Below the pieces are notes generated by a model. The model made no database searches. It worked only from the letters and a program-made list of their open reading frames with translations, and was not told where the DNA came from. From Sulfuricurvum sp. (GTDB lineage: Bacteria; Campylobacterota; Campylobacteria; Campylobacterales; Sulfurimonadaceae), in assembly GCA_030694265.1 (NCBI GenBank), contig JAUXYP010000002.1, positions 124,001-188,000 on the forward strand: 64,000 nucleotides of DNA. The letters run 5' to 3'. Position numbers and translations under genes: made by a program. This document shows, piece after piece, positions 45,034 to 54,648 of this stretch. How positions within the stretch are numbered: the first letter of the stretch is position 1; each line of letters starts with the position of its first letter.

Positions 45034-45402
45034 ATGGCACGTATCGCCGGTGTGGACTTACCTAAGAAAAAACGTCTGGAATATGCATTAACTTATATCT
45101 ATGGTATCGGTTTGCATACGTCTCGTAAGATTTTGGATGCTACAGGTCTCGATTACAACAAGCGTGTATTCGAATTGACTGAAGATGACGCTGCAACAAT
45201 CGCGAAAGAAATTCGTGCTAGTGCCGTTGTTGAAGGTGACCTTCGTAAGCAAGTTGCTATGGATATTAAAGCGTTGATGGATCTCGGTTCTTACCGTGGT
45301 CTTCGTCACCGTAAAGGTCTCCCATGCCGTGGTCAAAAAACCAAAACCAATGCACGTACACGCAAAGGTAAGAAGAAAACTGTCGGTTCAGTCACAAGAT
45401 AA
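45034..45402 (+). CDS. rpsM: 30S ribosomal protein S13
   Basis: 122 residues; [25 protein letters not shown] start, and [18 protein letters not shown] end, are typical of S13. Follows rpmJ by 2 bases. Confidence 0.98.
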   Translation: MARIAGVDLPKKKRLEYALTYIYGIGLHTSRKILDATGLDYNKRVFELTEDDAATIAKEIRASAVVEGDLRKQVAMDIKALMDLGSYRGLRHRKGLPCRGQKTKTNARTRKGKKKTVGSVTR

Positions 45403-45413
45403 GGGATTAGAGT

Positions 45414-45806
45414 ATGGCAAAAAGAAAAGCAACTCGTAAAAAAGTCGTAAAAAAGAATATTGCAAGAGGTATTGTACATATCCTTGCAACATTTAATAAC
45501 ACTCTTGTAACAGTAACAGATGAGATGGGTAATATGATCGCATGGAGCTCAGCCGGTGCGCTTGGTTTCAAAGGTTCAAAAAAATCTACTCCATTTGCTG
45601 CTCAACAAGCAGTAGAATCGGCTTTAGAAAAAGCAATGGTCCACGGAATTAAAGAAGTGGGAATCAAAGTTCAAGGACCAGGTTCTGGTCGTGAAACTGC
45701 AGTTAAAAGTGTTGGTGCTATTGAGGGACTACGTATTTCATTTATGAAAGACGTTACTCCACTGCCACACAATGGATGTCGTGCGCCTAAGCGCCGACGC
45801 GTCTAA
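45414..45806 (+). CDS. rpsK: 30S ribosomal protein S11
   Basis: 130 residues. [18 protein letters not shown] and the C-terminal [18 protein letters not shown] are S11 signatures. The lead [13 protein letters not shown] is a basic tail. Confidence 0.98.
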   Translation: MAKRKATRKKVVKKNIARGIVHILATFNNTLVTVTDEMGNMIAWSSAGALGFKGSKKSTPFAAQQAVESALEKAMVHGIKEVGIKVQGPGSGRETAVKSVGAIEGLRISFMKDVTPLPHNGCRAPKRRRV

Positions 45807-45817
45807 GGAGTTTAGCA

Positions 45818-46444
45818 ATGGCAAGATATAGAGGACCCGTAGAAAAAATCGAAAGAAGATTCGGTGTTAGCCTTGGTCTAAAAGGTGAGCGTCGTCTTGC
45901 AGGTAAAAGTGCACTTGACAAACGTCCATATGGACCTGGTCAACACGGTCAACGCCGCACAAAAATTTCTGAATACGGTACACAGCTTCGTGAAAAACAA
46001 AAAGCGAAGTTTATGTACGGTTTGAGCGAAAAGCAAATGCATTCATTATTTGATGAAGCAAAGCGTCGCCAAGGAAATACAGGTACAAACCTAGTATTGC
46101 TTCTTGAGCAGCGTCTTGACAATGTTGTATACCGTATGGGTTTTGCAACAACACGTCGTTTCGCTCGTCAATTGGTTAATCATGGTCATGTCATGGTAGA
46201 TGGTAATCGTGTTGATATTCCATCATACCGTGTTAAGCCTGGTCAAAAAATCGAAATTATTGAGCGTAGCAAAAAGAATAACCAAATTATTCGTGCAGGT
46301 GAGCTTACAAATCAAACTGGCCTTGCGGCATGGGTTGATATTGATCAAGCTAAATTATTTGGTATCTTTACACGTCTTCCAGAGCGTGAAGAGATTGTTA
46401 TTCCTGTAGAAGAACGTCTAATCGTCGAGCTTTACTCGAAATAA
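45818..46444 (+). CDS. rpsD: 30S ribosomal protein S4
   Basis: 208 residues; [18 protein letters not shown] start, [13 protein letters not shown] and an S4 RNA-binding domain ([31 protein letters not shown]). Member of the rpoA operon; S4 often autoregulates such operons. Confidence 0.98.
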   Translation: MARYRGPVEKIERRFGVSLGLKGERRLAGKSALDKRPYGPGQHGQRRTKISEYGTQLREKQKAKFMYGLSEKQMHSLFDEAKRRQGNTGTNLVLLLEQRLDNVVYRMGFATTRRFARQLVNHGHVMVDGNRVDIPSYRVKPGQKIEIIERSKKNNQIIRAGELTNQTGLAAWVDIDQAKLFGIFTRLPEREEIVIPVEERLIVELYSK

Positions 46445-46467
46445 TCACTAAATAAAGGGCACTCAGC

Positions 46468-47463
46468 ATGAAAAAAATTAAAACATCTCCGCTTCTTCCG
46501 AAAGAGTTTGTCGTTGAGCAAATTAGTCCGAATGAAGCGAACATAATTGCGTATCCTTTTGAAACAGGGTATGCAGTTTCGATTGCCCACCCGATCCGTC
46601 GCTTTTTATTAAGCAGTTCGGTCGGTTTTGCTCCAATCGGGATTAAAATTGAGGGTGCTAAGCATGAGTTTGACTCTGTGCGCGGTATGCTTGAAGATAT
46701 TTCTGATTTTATCATCAACTTAAAGGGCATTCGTTTCAAATTGAAGAATGGCCTTAAAGAAAAAGAGATCAACTATACTTTTGCAGGCCCTTGTGAAATT
46801 AATGGTAGTGATCTGGAAAATGATGATGTTGAAGTCGTTACTCCAAATGGATTCTTGGCAACGTTGAATGAAGATGCAACTCTTAGTTTCTCAGTCAAAA
46901 TTCATCAAGGAATAGGCTATACACCAAGTGAAGACATTCGTGACATGTTGGGCGATGGGTACATTGCGCTTGATGCGTATTTTACTCCTGTTCGTCGTGC
47001 TACGTATGCGATCGAAAACATCTTGGTTGAAGACAATCCTAACTTCGAAAAAGTGATTATCAACATCGTTACTGATGGTCAAATTTCACCTGTGGATGCG
47101 TTTAAAAATTCACTCGAAGTTATGTATGCTCAAATGGCTGTATTTAACAGTGAAGTGAGTATTAAAACAACAAATACAGTAGTTGAGCATTCAGACGAGC
47201 ACCCTGAACTTAAGCGTTTAGGTGCACGTATTGAAGAGCTTGGCTTAAGTGCGCGTAGTTTTAACTGTTTAGACCGTTCAAATATTAAACATATTGGTGA
47301 AATCGTAATGATGAGTCAAAATGATTTGAAAGAAGTTAAAAACCTTGGTAAAAAATCGTTTGAAGAGATTTTAGAAAAGATCAATGAATTCGGTTATGCA
47401 GTAGGGCAAGACCTCGCAGATGATTTAATCACTGCGATCAAAAAGAAAATCGAAGCTGAATAA
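46468..47463 (+). CDS. rpoA: RNA polymerase subunit alpha
   Basis: 331 residues. The N-terminal assembly domain ([37 protein letters not shown]) and the C-terminal promoter/activator-contact domain ([22 protein letters not shown]) are intact. Confidence 0.98.
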   Translation: MKKIKTSPLLPKEFVVEQISPNEANIIAYPFETGYAVSIAHPIRRFLLSSSVGFAPIGIKIEGAKHEFDSVRGMLEDISDFIINLKGIRFKLKNGLKEKEINYTFAGPCEINGSDLENDDVEVVTPNGFLATLNEDATLSFSVKIHQGIGYTPSEDIRDMLGDGYIALDAYFTPVRRATYAIENILVEDNPNFEKVIINIVTDGQISPVDAFKNSLEVMYAQMAVFNSEVSIKTTNTVVEHSDEHPELKRLGARIEELGLSARSFNCLDRSNIKHIGEIVMMSQNDLKEVKNLGKKSFEEILEKINEFGYAVGQDLADDLITAIKKKIEAE

Positions 47464-47488
47464 GCTTTAATACAATAGAGGAAGTATC

Positions 47489-47839
47489 ATGAGACATCGT
47501 CACGGATACCGCAAATTAGGTCGAACAAGCTCACACCGTGCTGCTTTGTTGAAAAACCTTAGCATTGCGTTGATTGAACACGGCAAAATCGAAACAACGT
47601 TGATTAAAGCAAAAGAAGTTCGTTCATTTGCTGAAAAATTAATTACTACTGCACGTGTAGGCGATGCGAATGCTCACCGTGCTATTTTTGCAGCTCTTCA
47701 AAATAAAGAGGCAACTAAAAAGCTTCTTAACGAAGTGGCTCCAAAATACACTGAACGTGACGGTGGTTACACCCGTATCGTTAAAACTCGTATCCGTCGC
47801 GGCGACGCAACGGTTATGGCATACATTGAACTCGTTTAA
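47489..47839 (+). CDS. rplQ: 50S ribosomal protein L17
   Basis: 116 residues: [20 protein letters not shown], then [24 protein letters not shown]. The last codons form part of an inverted repeat that continues past the stop. Confidence 0.98.
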   Translation: MRHRHGYRKLGRTSSHRAALLKNLSIALIEHGKIETTLIKAKEVRSFAEKLITTARVGDANAHRAIFAALQNKEATKKLLNEVAPKYTERDGGYTRIVKTRIRRGDATVMAYIELV

Positions 47840-47848
47840 CGAGTTCAA
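47826..47848 (+). terminator. Inverted repeat spanning the rplQ stop codon
   Basis: TTGAACTCG-TTTAA-CGAGTTCAA, a perfect 9-bp stem whose loop contains the rplQ stop codon TAA. TCCCTCTCT follows, pyrimidine-rich but not a U-run. Probably the terminator or a 3'-protecting hairpin of the ribosomal operon. Confidence 0.6.
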
Positions 47849-47976
47849 TCCCTCTCTATTCCCCAATCTTCTTAAAAAAAACTTCGCTTAGAAATTATTG
47901 AGTTCCTATTAGTACATGTTTAGTCCATTTCCTCTATATTGTCACATTCATTTCCAATATACAAGGTAAAATACTT

Positions 47977-48252
47977 ATGATTCCATTTACAGATGAAGAG
48001 TTAATGCAGCCAGTTCGTAACGTGATCGATAAAGTTCGCCCAAATTTGGCACTGGATGGTGGAGATATCGCATTTTTGACAGTCAAGAATGGAACAGTAT
48101 ATGTACAGCTTCAAGGAGCTTGTGTTGGCTGTGGAAGTAGCGGTAATACACTAAAATATGGAGTTGAGCGACAGCTTAGAATGGACATTCACCCAGATCT
48201 TACGGTTATTAATGTACCGCATGGGATGGAAAATCAAATCGATACATTATAA
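47977..48252 (+). CDS. NifU-like (Nfu) iron-sulfur scaffold domain protein
   Basis: A 91-residue protein with the NifU C-terminal fold: VRPNLALDGGDIAFLTVKNGTVYVQLQGACVGC, with the conserved C-x-G-C motif CVGCGSS that binds a transient 4Fe-4S cluster as a dimer. It delivers clusters to client proteins; the window contains several (Rieske, MoaA, QueE, 2Fe-2S protein). Confidence 0.92.
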   Translation: MIPFTDEELMQPVRNVIDKVRPNLALDGGDIAFLTVKNGTVYVQLQGACVGCGSSGNTLKYGVERQLRMDIHPDLTVINVPHGMENQIDTL

Positions 48253-48300
48253 TTTAGATATTATGTCGATATACATTTAATAAAATTTTGGAGGGAAACC

Positions 48301-48894
48301 GTGAAATTGAAAACCTTATCTAAAACCCTCAATCAAGCTAATGAATATTTTTTAGCAGGTCAGTATACAGATGCAATACGTGAATATTCTTTTGCATTGG
48401 AAGCCAACCCATTGTCTAAAGAGGCATACAATGGTGCGATACTCGCTGATATGGCTATCAGCGGAGAAAACGGTGCGGAAGCGTTGTTTGATTACTATGC
48501 AATTTTGCGTGGAGAAGATGCACAACAAGCCGATATTGTTATTTCTGAAATTTTAGAAACCATGGATGGAACACTTGATCAGTTGGGTACTCTCTTTGAT
48601 GATACAATGAAGCAGCGTATGGCATATGAAGACGGAATCATGTATAAAGAGTTTAAAGAACTGGTACAAGATGAAAATGATTTTAATAGAATTTTTGAAA
48701 ATATTATGTTTTCAACACGTGTTATAATCACAGAAAAAGAAGATTTTGTAGACTTTCTCGATAATTTGATTGACCACGGTTATAAAGAGATGGCCCTAGG
48801 ATATTTGGAAAGTGCTTTGGGCGTGTATCCCAACGATAAACAATTACGAAACCTATTAAGACGTCTTGCAAAAGGAAATCCGCTTGAAAGTTGA
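48301..48894 (+). CDS. TPR-like hypothetical protein
   Basis: A 197-residue, acidic, helical protein. ANEYFLAGQYTDAIREYSFALEANPLSKEAY is one TPR unit; ALGYLESALGVYPNDKQLR is a second one near the end. Start is GTG 48301 with GGAGGG ahead, a strong site. It overlaps murE by 11 bases, so it may be coupled to cell-wall synthesis. Confidence 0.72.
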   Translation: MKLKTLSKTLNQANEYFLAGQYTDAIREYSFALEANPLSKEAYNGAILADMAISGENGAEALFDYYAILRGEDAQQADIVISEILETMDGTLDQLGTLFDDTMKQRMAYEDGIMYKEFKELVQDENDFNRIFENIMFSTRVIITEKEDFVDFLDNLIDHGYKEMALGYLESALGVYPNDKQLRNLLRRLAKGNPLES

Positions 48895-50179
48895 GCTCTC
48901 CGGACAACCTTATCGTTATATTTCTGAGAATTCTGCGGAGTGTTCACCAGAATGTGCTTTTTTACTTACAAAGCAGAATGAAAAATATAAAGATGATGTT
49001 ATTGCACATGGGGCGCAATGTATTGTAACGCCTGACGAATGTTGGAAAATTTTTGGGTTGGATCGCATTAAAGTTATCGGGATAACGGGGACCAATGGTA
49101 AAACAACCACGGCGAGTGCTATCTATTCGATCCTTTTGGATCTAGATCATAAAGTTGCGATGCAAGGGACCCGCGGTTTTTTTATGAACGATACTATTGT
49201 CGAGGGAAAAACACTCACAACCCCAACTGTGATGAATACCTATCGACATATGGTACAGGCGATTCAAGCAGGATGTGAATACTTTGTCATGGAAGTAAGC
49301 TCCCATGCAATAGAGCAAGAACGTATTGCCGGTATGCAGTTCGCTTTAAAAATATTGACAAACATCACCCAAGACCATCTTGATTATCATAACACTCTTG
49401 AAGAGTATGTACGGATAAAAAACCTCTTTTTTCAAGACGAGAGTAAAAAACTTATTAATAAAGATGAGCCTAGAGCTGACTTCAATATGAAAAATGCTTA
49501 TAGTTATGGTGTCGAAAACCCTGCAACCTATAAGATTTTAGCGTATTCGCTCAATGATGGCATCAGTGGTGTTTTAAAGTATTTTGAAGAGATGGTCACG
49601 TTTGAAACGTCACTTCATGGTTTTTTCAATCTTTATAACATAACTGCGGCAATGGCAGCAGTGCATCTGGTGAGTGGCGATAGTTTTGAAAAAATCACAC
49701 AAGCCGTTGAAAATTTTGGAGGCGTAAGCGGACGGATGGAGGTGGTGAGTGAATCGCCTCTCGTCATCGTTGATTTTGCGCACACTCCCGATGGAATGCA
49801 GCAAGTACTCAATGCCCTTAAAGAAAAAGAGGTCTTGGTTGTTTTTGGCGCAGGAGGAGATCGTGACCGATCTAAGCGTCCTATGATGGGAAAAGTTGCG
49901 GCATCGTTTGCTAAAAAAATATATGTCACGAGCGATAATCCGCGTTTCGAAGATCCGGATGATATTATTGCGGATATCTTGGCAGGTATAGAGGATCAAA
50001 CGAATGTTTACGTTGATGTTAATCGACGTAATGCAATCGCTCAGGCTCTTAGTGACCGTAGTGGGGATGAAGTCGTTCTAATCCTAGGCAAAGGGGATGA
50101 AACGACACAAACGATTTATGATAAGCAATTCCCTTTTGATGATCGTGTTGTGGCTCGTGAGATTTTAGGGGAACTTTAA
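48884..50179 (+). CDS. murE: UDP-N-acetylmuramoyl-tripeptide synthetase MurE
   Basis: Adds the third residue to the peptidoglycan peptide. ITGTNGKTTTA is the ATP loop, MEVSSHAIEQERI the Mg2+/substrate region and SDNPRFEDP carries DNPR, the motif that goes with meso-diaminopimelate. I choose TTG 48884 (MKVELSG), with AAGGA 9 bases ahead; a TTG at 48866 lacks a site. About 431 residues, slightly short as in other Campylobacterota. Confidence 0.94.
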   Translation: MKVELSGQPYRYISENSAECSPECAFLLTKQNEKYKDDVIAHGAQCIVTPDECWKIFGLDRIKVIGITGTNGKTTTASAIYSILLDLDHKVAMQGTRGFFMNDTIVEGKTLTTPTVMNTYRHMVQAIQAGCEYFVMEVSSHAIEQERIAGMQFALKILTNITQDHLDYHNTLEEYVRIKNLFFQDESKKLINKDEPRADFNMKNAYSYGVENPATYKILAYSLNDGISGVLKYFEEMVTFETSLHGFFNLYNITAAMAAVHLVSGDSFEKITQAVENFGGVSGRMEVVSESPLVIVDFAHTPDGMQQVLNALKEKEVLVVFGAGGDRDRSKRPMMGKVAASFAKKIYVTSDNPRFEDPDDIIADILAGIEDQTNVYVDVNRRNAIAQALSDRSGDEVVLILGKGDETTQTIYDKQFPFDDRVVAREILGEL

Positions 50180-50238
50180 ACATTCGCTGAAATTAAAGGG
50201 CTGTTTTTAAAGCTTAATACGTAAGATTCGAATTTGGC

Positions 50239-50244
50239 TATAAT
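50239..50244 (+). promoter_or_regulatory. -10 element ahead of the 2Fe-2S protein gene
   Basis: GGCTATAATTCC, about 51 bases upstream of the ATG; no -35 hexamer is visible. Confidence 0.5.
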
Positions 50245-50294
50245 TCCATTCAATTTTCAAGTGCACAGTCACAAAACCAATTAAGGAGTCTACG

Positions 50295-50669
50295 ATGGGT
50301 GTTCCACAACCAGCGTTCTATATATTTAAATGTGAGCAAAGTTCACCTCCAGGTATGCCAAAACCAAGTTGTGTCAACCCACAGACTCAAGACCTTTTTC
50401 AACATCTTGCGCAGACACTGATGCAAAAAGGGATTATTGGTACGGTTCAACCGATTCGTTCGGCATGTTTAAATCGTTGTAATGCAGGTCCAGTTATGCT
50501 TGTAGAACCAGGCCATGTTATGTATGCAGGATTGACCAAAGAAAGAATAACAGAGATTATTGATCGTCACATCATTGGTGGTGAAGTGGTTGAAGAGTAT
50601 GTGATCTCAGCAGAACTTTGGGACGCTCCTATTACTCCTGCAGCCATGATAAAGCAGATGGGACGCTAA
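50295..50669 (+). CDS. Thioredoxin-like [2Fe-2S] ferredoxin
   Basis: A 124-residue protein with four Cys at 13, 26, 58 and 62 (CX12CX31CX3C), the spacing of thioredoxin-fold 2Fe-2S ferredoxins such as those in NuoE and hydrogenase subunits. SACLNRCNAGPVMLVEPGHVMY is typical. Electron partner unknown. panD follows after 3 bases. Confidence 0.88.
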   Translation: MGVPQPAFYIFKCEQSSPPGMPKPSCVNPQTQDLFQHLAQTLMQKGIIGTVQPIRSACLNRCNAGPVMLVEPGHVMYAGLTKERITEIIDRHIIGGEVVEEYVISAELWDAPITPAAMIKQMGR

Positions 50670-50672
50670 ACC

Positions 50673-51038
50673 ATGCTAATGGAAATGCTTTACAGCAAAA
50701 TTCACCGTGCGACAGTGACAGATGCTAATTTGAATTATGTTGGGTCTATTACGATCGATGAAGAGCTTATGCAAGCTTCAAAGATGCGTGTCGGGCAAAA
50801 AGTAGAGATCCTGAATATCAACAATGGCGAACGCTTTTCGACCTATGTTATCCTCGGGGAGCGTGGACAGCGCGATATTTGTTTAAATGGTGCTGCTGCG
50901 CGTAAGGTACACAAAGGGGATAAAATCATAATTGTTGCGTATGCAACCTATAACGATGCAGAACTTGAAACGTACAAGCCGACGGTTGTGCTAGTAGATG
51001 ATGAGAATAATATTACCGAAGTGATTGAACAGATATAA
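50673..51038 (+). CDS. panD: Aspartate 1-decarboxylase
   Basis: Makes beta-alanine for coenzyme A. The Gly24-Ser25 self-cleavage site (NYVGSITID) falls at the same positions as in E. coli PanD, which supports the start at 50673. 121 residues with VVAYA-like IIVAYATYN near the end. Confidence 0.96.
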   Translation: MLMEMLYSKIHRATVTDANLNYVGSITIDEELMQASKMRVGQKVEILNINNGERFSTYVILGERGQRDICLNGAAARKVHKGDKIIIVAYATYNDAELETYKPTVVLVDDENNITEVIEQI

Positions 51039-51115
51039 TGGTGAACTACTTGACTTCGTTTGACGCTAAATCAAGTTCCTTCGTGATAAAATTTCACTAA
51101 AAAATAGTGGGGATC

Positions 51116-51964
51116 ATGGAGCAGTTCGAATCGTTTTTGCTTTCGCATTTACCAGTTTCTACGAGTTTTCACCCCCACTACGAAGTTTCTTTACGTCAAA
51201 TGCTCACTGGCGGAGGGAAGCGGTTCCGTCCTGCTTTGTTACTTGATGTCGTACGTGCTTACAACCCTTTGATGGTAGAGAGTGCGTATCATGTTGCTTT
51301 AGCTATTGAGCTTTTACATACGTATTCTTTAATTCACGATGATTTGCCTTCAATGGACAATGCTGATTTGCGCCGCGGCGTGATAACGTTGCACAAGATG
51401 TATGATGAAATGAGCGCTATTTTAGCGGGCGATGCACTTAATACTTATGCCTTTGAAGTATTAAGCTATGCTCCCTTTAGTGCGACAGTGCTTGTCAAAC
51501 TCATTCGAGAACTTTCTCGTAATGGCGGATTAAACGGCATGGTATTGGGGCAGGCGATTGATTGTCATTTTGAAAATCAGCGTCTTGAATTAGAGCAAGT
51601 AAAGATGCTGCATATCCACAAAACAGGAATGCTTATAGCCGCATCACTTAAAATGGGGGCAATCATTGTGGGACGCGATGATATTGCTGACTCACTTTAT
51701 GATTTCGGTATTGATCTTGGGCTGTTGTTCCAAATTCAGGATGATATTTTAGATGTCACACAAGATTCTGTAAGTGCCGGAAAAACAACGCACAATGATG
51801 AGGCTAAGAATAGCTTTGTTACGTTACTTGGATTTGAAGAAGCGATGAACGAGGCCAATGCCCTTGCTCAAAAGTTACTACACCACATGAAAAGTTTTGA
51901 TGAGAATTTATATCGTGAATTGTCACCAACACTTACCAAATACATTAACCGACATAAGGAATAA
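51116..51964 (+). CDS. ispA: Farnesyl diphosphate synthase (polyprenyl synthetase)
   Basis: Condenses isopentenyl and allylic diphosphates. HDDLPSMDNADLRRG is the first Asp-rich motif and QIQDDILDVT the second, with GGGKRFRP binding isopentenyl diphosphate. The small insertion in the first motif fits the bacterial FPP/GGPP type. ATG 51116 with GGGGA ahead is chosen. tkt follows after 2 bases. Confidence 0.92.
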   Translation: MEQFESFLLSHLPVSTSFHPHYEVSLRQMLTGGGKRFRPALLLDVVRAYNPLMVESAYHVALAIELLHTYSLIHDDLPSMDNADLRRGVITLHKMYDEMSAILAGDALNTYAFEVLSYAPFSATVLVKLIRELSRNGGLNGMVLGQAIDCHFENQRLELEQVKMLHIHKTGMLIAASLKMGAIIVGRDDIADSLYDFGIDLGLLFQIQDDILDVTQDSVSAGKTTHNDEAKNSFVTLLGFEEAMNEANALAQKLLHHMKSFDENLYRELSPTLTKYINRHKE

Positions 51965-51966
51965 CA

Positions 51967-53883
51967 ATGAGTAATGCAATGCGTCAAAAAATGGCAGATA
52001 CGATCCGGTTTTTAGCGGCTGATATGGTTCAGCAAGCCAATTCTGGTCATCCGGGTGCTCCAATGGGACTCGCTGATATCGCCGTTGTTTTGTCGGAACA
52101 CATGAATCATAATCCTAAAGACCCAGCATGGCTTAATCGTGATCGTCTTGTTTTTTCAGGTGGACATGGAACAGGACTTATTTATTCACTCAATTATCTT
52201 TGGGGTTACGGATTGGAAATTGATGATCTGAAACAATTTCGTCAATTACATTCAAAAACACCAGGTCATCCTGAGTATCGGCATACACCGGGTATCGAAA
52301 TTACGACGGGGCCTTTGGGTCAGGGAATTGCCAATGCGGTTGGATTTGCGATGGGTTCCAAATATGTCGGGCATAAGGTAAACTCTGAAACGGCATCGTT
52401 AATCGATCACCGTGTTTATTGTTTATGTGGTGATGGTGATTTGGAAGAGGGAATCAGTTATGAGGCGTGTTCGATTGCCGGACATATGGGCTTAGACAAT
52501 CTTGTATTGATCTACGATTCCAATCGTATTACCATTGAAGGTTCTACTGAACTGAGCTTGAGTGAGAATATTCGTGATCGTTTTGAATCGCAAAAATGGG
52601 CAGTATTAGAGATTGACGGTCATAATTTTGATGAGATTGATGGTGCATTGACGCAAGCAAAAACCATTGCACGGCCTGTATTGATTATCGCCAATACTGT
52701 TATTGCAAAAGGTGCCGGTAAGCTAGAAGGGTCTCACCATGCACACGGTGCCCCATTAGGTCACGATGTGATCAAAGCGGCAAAAGTAGAAGCAGGGTTT
52801 GATCCTGAAGCTACGTTTACAGTTGATGCCGATGTGCTAGAACGTTTCCGTTGTGCGATTGAAAAAGGGGATTTGGCACAGCGTGAATGGAATCATCGTC
52901 TTAAAGAGCTTCCGCTAATGGAGCAAAACGAAGCGTATGAGCAACTCCTTAACCCTGATTTTAGTCGAATACAGTGGCCAACATTTGAAAAAGCGGACGC
53001 AACGCGTAATACTAATGGAATGATTTTGAATGCGATTGCGAGAGCAATTCCAGGGTTTTTGGGTGGGTCTGCTGATTTGGCACCATCAAATAAAACCGAG
53101 CTCGTCAATATGGGCGAATTTCCTAAAGGCAAAAATATCCATTTTGGTATTCGTGAGCATGCGATGGCATCCATTACGAATGCGATGGCGCTGTACGGAC
53201 CATTATTGCCGTTTAGTGCTACGTTCTTTGTCTTCAGTGACTATCTTAAACCCTCCGCTCGTATTGCCGCACTTGCCGGTATCCAGCAGTTCTTTATTTG
53301 GACACATGACAGTATCGGTGTAGGTGAAGACGGTCCTACTCACCAGCCTATTGAACATTTAAGTCAATTTCGTGCGTTGCCGAACTTTTATGTTTACCGT
53401 CCGGCGGATGGATCTGAGAATGTAAAAGCATGGCAAAAAGCTCTCTCTATGAAAGCATCTCCAAGTGCCTTTGTTTGTTCACGACAAAATCTTCCGGTAC
53501 TGTCAGCACCTCTTAAAGGGGATGTTGAGAACGGCGGTTATTTATTGAGTCAAGCAGCTAATGCAACCGTAACGTTGATGGCTTCTGGGTCTGAGGTTTC
53601 TTTGGCATTAGCAACGGCAAAAGAGCTAGCCCAGCGTGGTGTCATAGCAAATGTAGTGAGTGTGCCGTGTTATGATCTCTTAATTGAACAGTCTCAAAGT
53701 TATATAGATTCGATTATCAAACCCGATACGAAAAAAGTGGCGATTGAAGCGGCTCGTGGATTGGAATGGTATCGTTTTGCAGATACGGTTATCGCGATGG
53801 ATACTTTTGGTGCCAGTGCCCCTGCTGATCAACTGTTTGAATATTTTGGATTTAGCGCTCAAGCAATCGCTTCACGCGTTTAA
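51967..53883 (+). CDS. tkt: Transketolase
   Basis: TPP enzyme of the pentose phosphate or Calvin-type interconversions. 638 residues. GDGDLEEGISYEACSIAGHMGLDNL is the TPP/Mg2+ motif, HTPGIEITTGPLGQG and GPTHQPIEHLSQFRALPN are substrate/cofactor regions, and FGASAPADQLFEYFG marks the C-terminal domain. Confidence 0.97.
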   Translation: MSNAMRQKMADTIRFLAADMVQQANSGHPGAPMGLADIAVVLSEHMNHNPKDPAWLNRDRLVFSGGHGTGLIYSLNYLWGYGLEIDDLKQFRQLHSKTPGHPEYRHTPGIEITTGPLGQGIANAVGFAMGSKYVGHKVNSETASLIDHRVYCLCGDGDLEEGISYEACSIAGHMGLDNLVLIYDSNRITIEGSTELSLSENIRDRFESQKWAVLEIDGHNFDEIDGALTQAKTIARPVLIIANTVIAKGAGKLEGSHHAHGAPLGHDVIKAAKVEAGFDPEATFTVDADVLERFRCAIEKGDLAQREWNHRLKELPLMEQNEAYEQLLNPDFSRIQWPTFEKADATRNTNGMILNAIARAIPGFLGGSADLAPSNKTELVNMGEFPKGKNIHFGIREHAMASITNAMALYGPLLPFSATFFVFSDYLKPSARIAALAGIQQFFIWTHDSIGVGEDGPTHQPIEHLSQFRALPNFYVYRPADGSENVKAWQKALSMKASPSAFVCSRQNLPVLSAPLKGDVENGGYLLSQAANATVTLMASGSEVSLALATAKELAQRGVIANVVSVPCYDLLIEQSQSYIDSIIKPDTKKVAIEAARGLEWYRFADTVIAMDTFGASAPADQLFEYFGFSAQAIASRV

Positions 53884-53885
53884 TC

Positions 53886-54638
53886 ATGACCGATTCTCCT
53901 GAATATTTAGAGAAAAAAGCTTTTTTTGATTCACTGATTACTTTATATGGGCGCAATGTTGCTGTAGAAGTTTTACGTGATGACACTATCCAAATACACA
54001 AACTTCACCTTTCAAAGAGCAACCGCAGTGATGAGACGATCGAAGAGATCCTTTCTCTTGCCGATATGCGTGGTGTAGAGATAAAGTATCACACTAAAGA
54101 GTCTCTTTCTCGTATCTCTAAAAACAGTGCGCAGGATCAAGGGGTAGCGATTGATATCCACTCATCCAATTATCGCCATGTTGGATCTATAAATGAAGAT
54201 TTTCCCAATGATTTTCGCTTCTTAGCCCTGGATGGAATTAATAATCCTCAAAATCTTGGTATGATTGTTCGTTCTGCTGCTGCGAGTAAGATTGATGGAA
54301 TTATTCTTCCGCGTAAAAACAGCACGAAACTCTCACCCTTGGTGATGAAAGCTAGTGCTGGAACGCTCTTTAAAATTCCTATTTATTATTGCAATGATTT
54401 AGACGAGATTTTGCATCTCAAAGAAACAGCGATTATTACCCTCTCATCGCATGCACAAAGCGATATCCATTCGCTAAAAATTCCACCTCGTTCAATCTTC
54501 GTTTTGGGAAATGAGAGCGAAGGGGTGAGTGAAAAAGTATCAGCTGCCTCTTCGCATAGCGTTTCGATTCCAATGTATCGTGGCGTTGAGTCCCTCAATG
54601 TAGCCGTGACCGCAGGGATAGTTAGCTTTCTTCCATGA
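53886..54638 (+). CDS. SpoU/TrmH-family RNA 2'-O-methyltransferase
   Basis: A 250-residue SPOUT enzyme: LDGINNPQNLGMIVRSAAASKIDGI, VLGNESEGVSE and IPMYRGVESLNVAVTAGIVSF are the three knot motifs. N-terminal substrate domain present. It is a second TrmH-like protein in addition to RlmB at 39994; its rRNA or tRNA target cannot be told from sequence. The radical SAM gene follows 10 bases later. Confidence 0.85.
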   Translation: MTDSPEYLEKKAFFDSLITLYGRNVAVEVLRDDTIQIHKLHLSKSNRSDETIEEILSLADMRGVEIKYHTKESLSRISKNSAQDQGVAIDIHSSNYRHVGSINEDFPNDFRFLALDGINNPQNLGMIVRSAAASKIDGIILPRKNSTKLSPLVMKASAGTLFKIPIYYCNDLDEILHLKETAIITLSSHAQSDIHSLKIPPRSIFVLGNESEGVSEKVSAASSHSVSIPMYRGVESLNVAVTAGIVSFLP

Positions 54639-54648
54639 GAAAAGCCGC

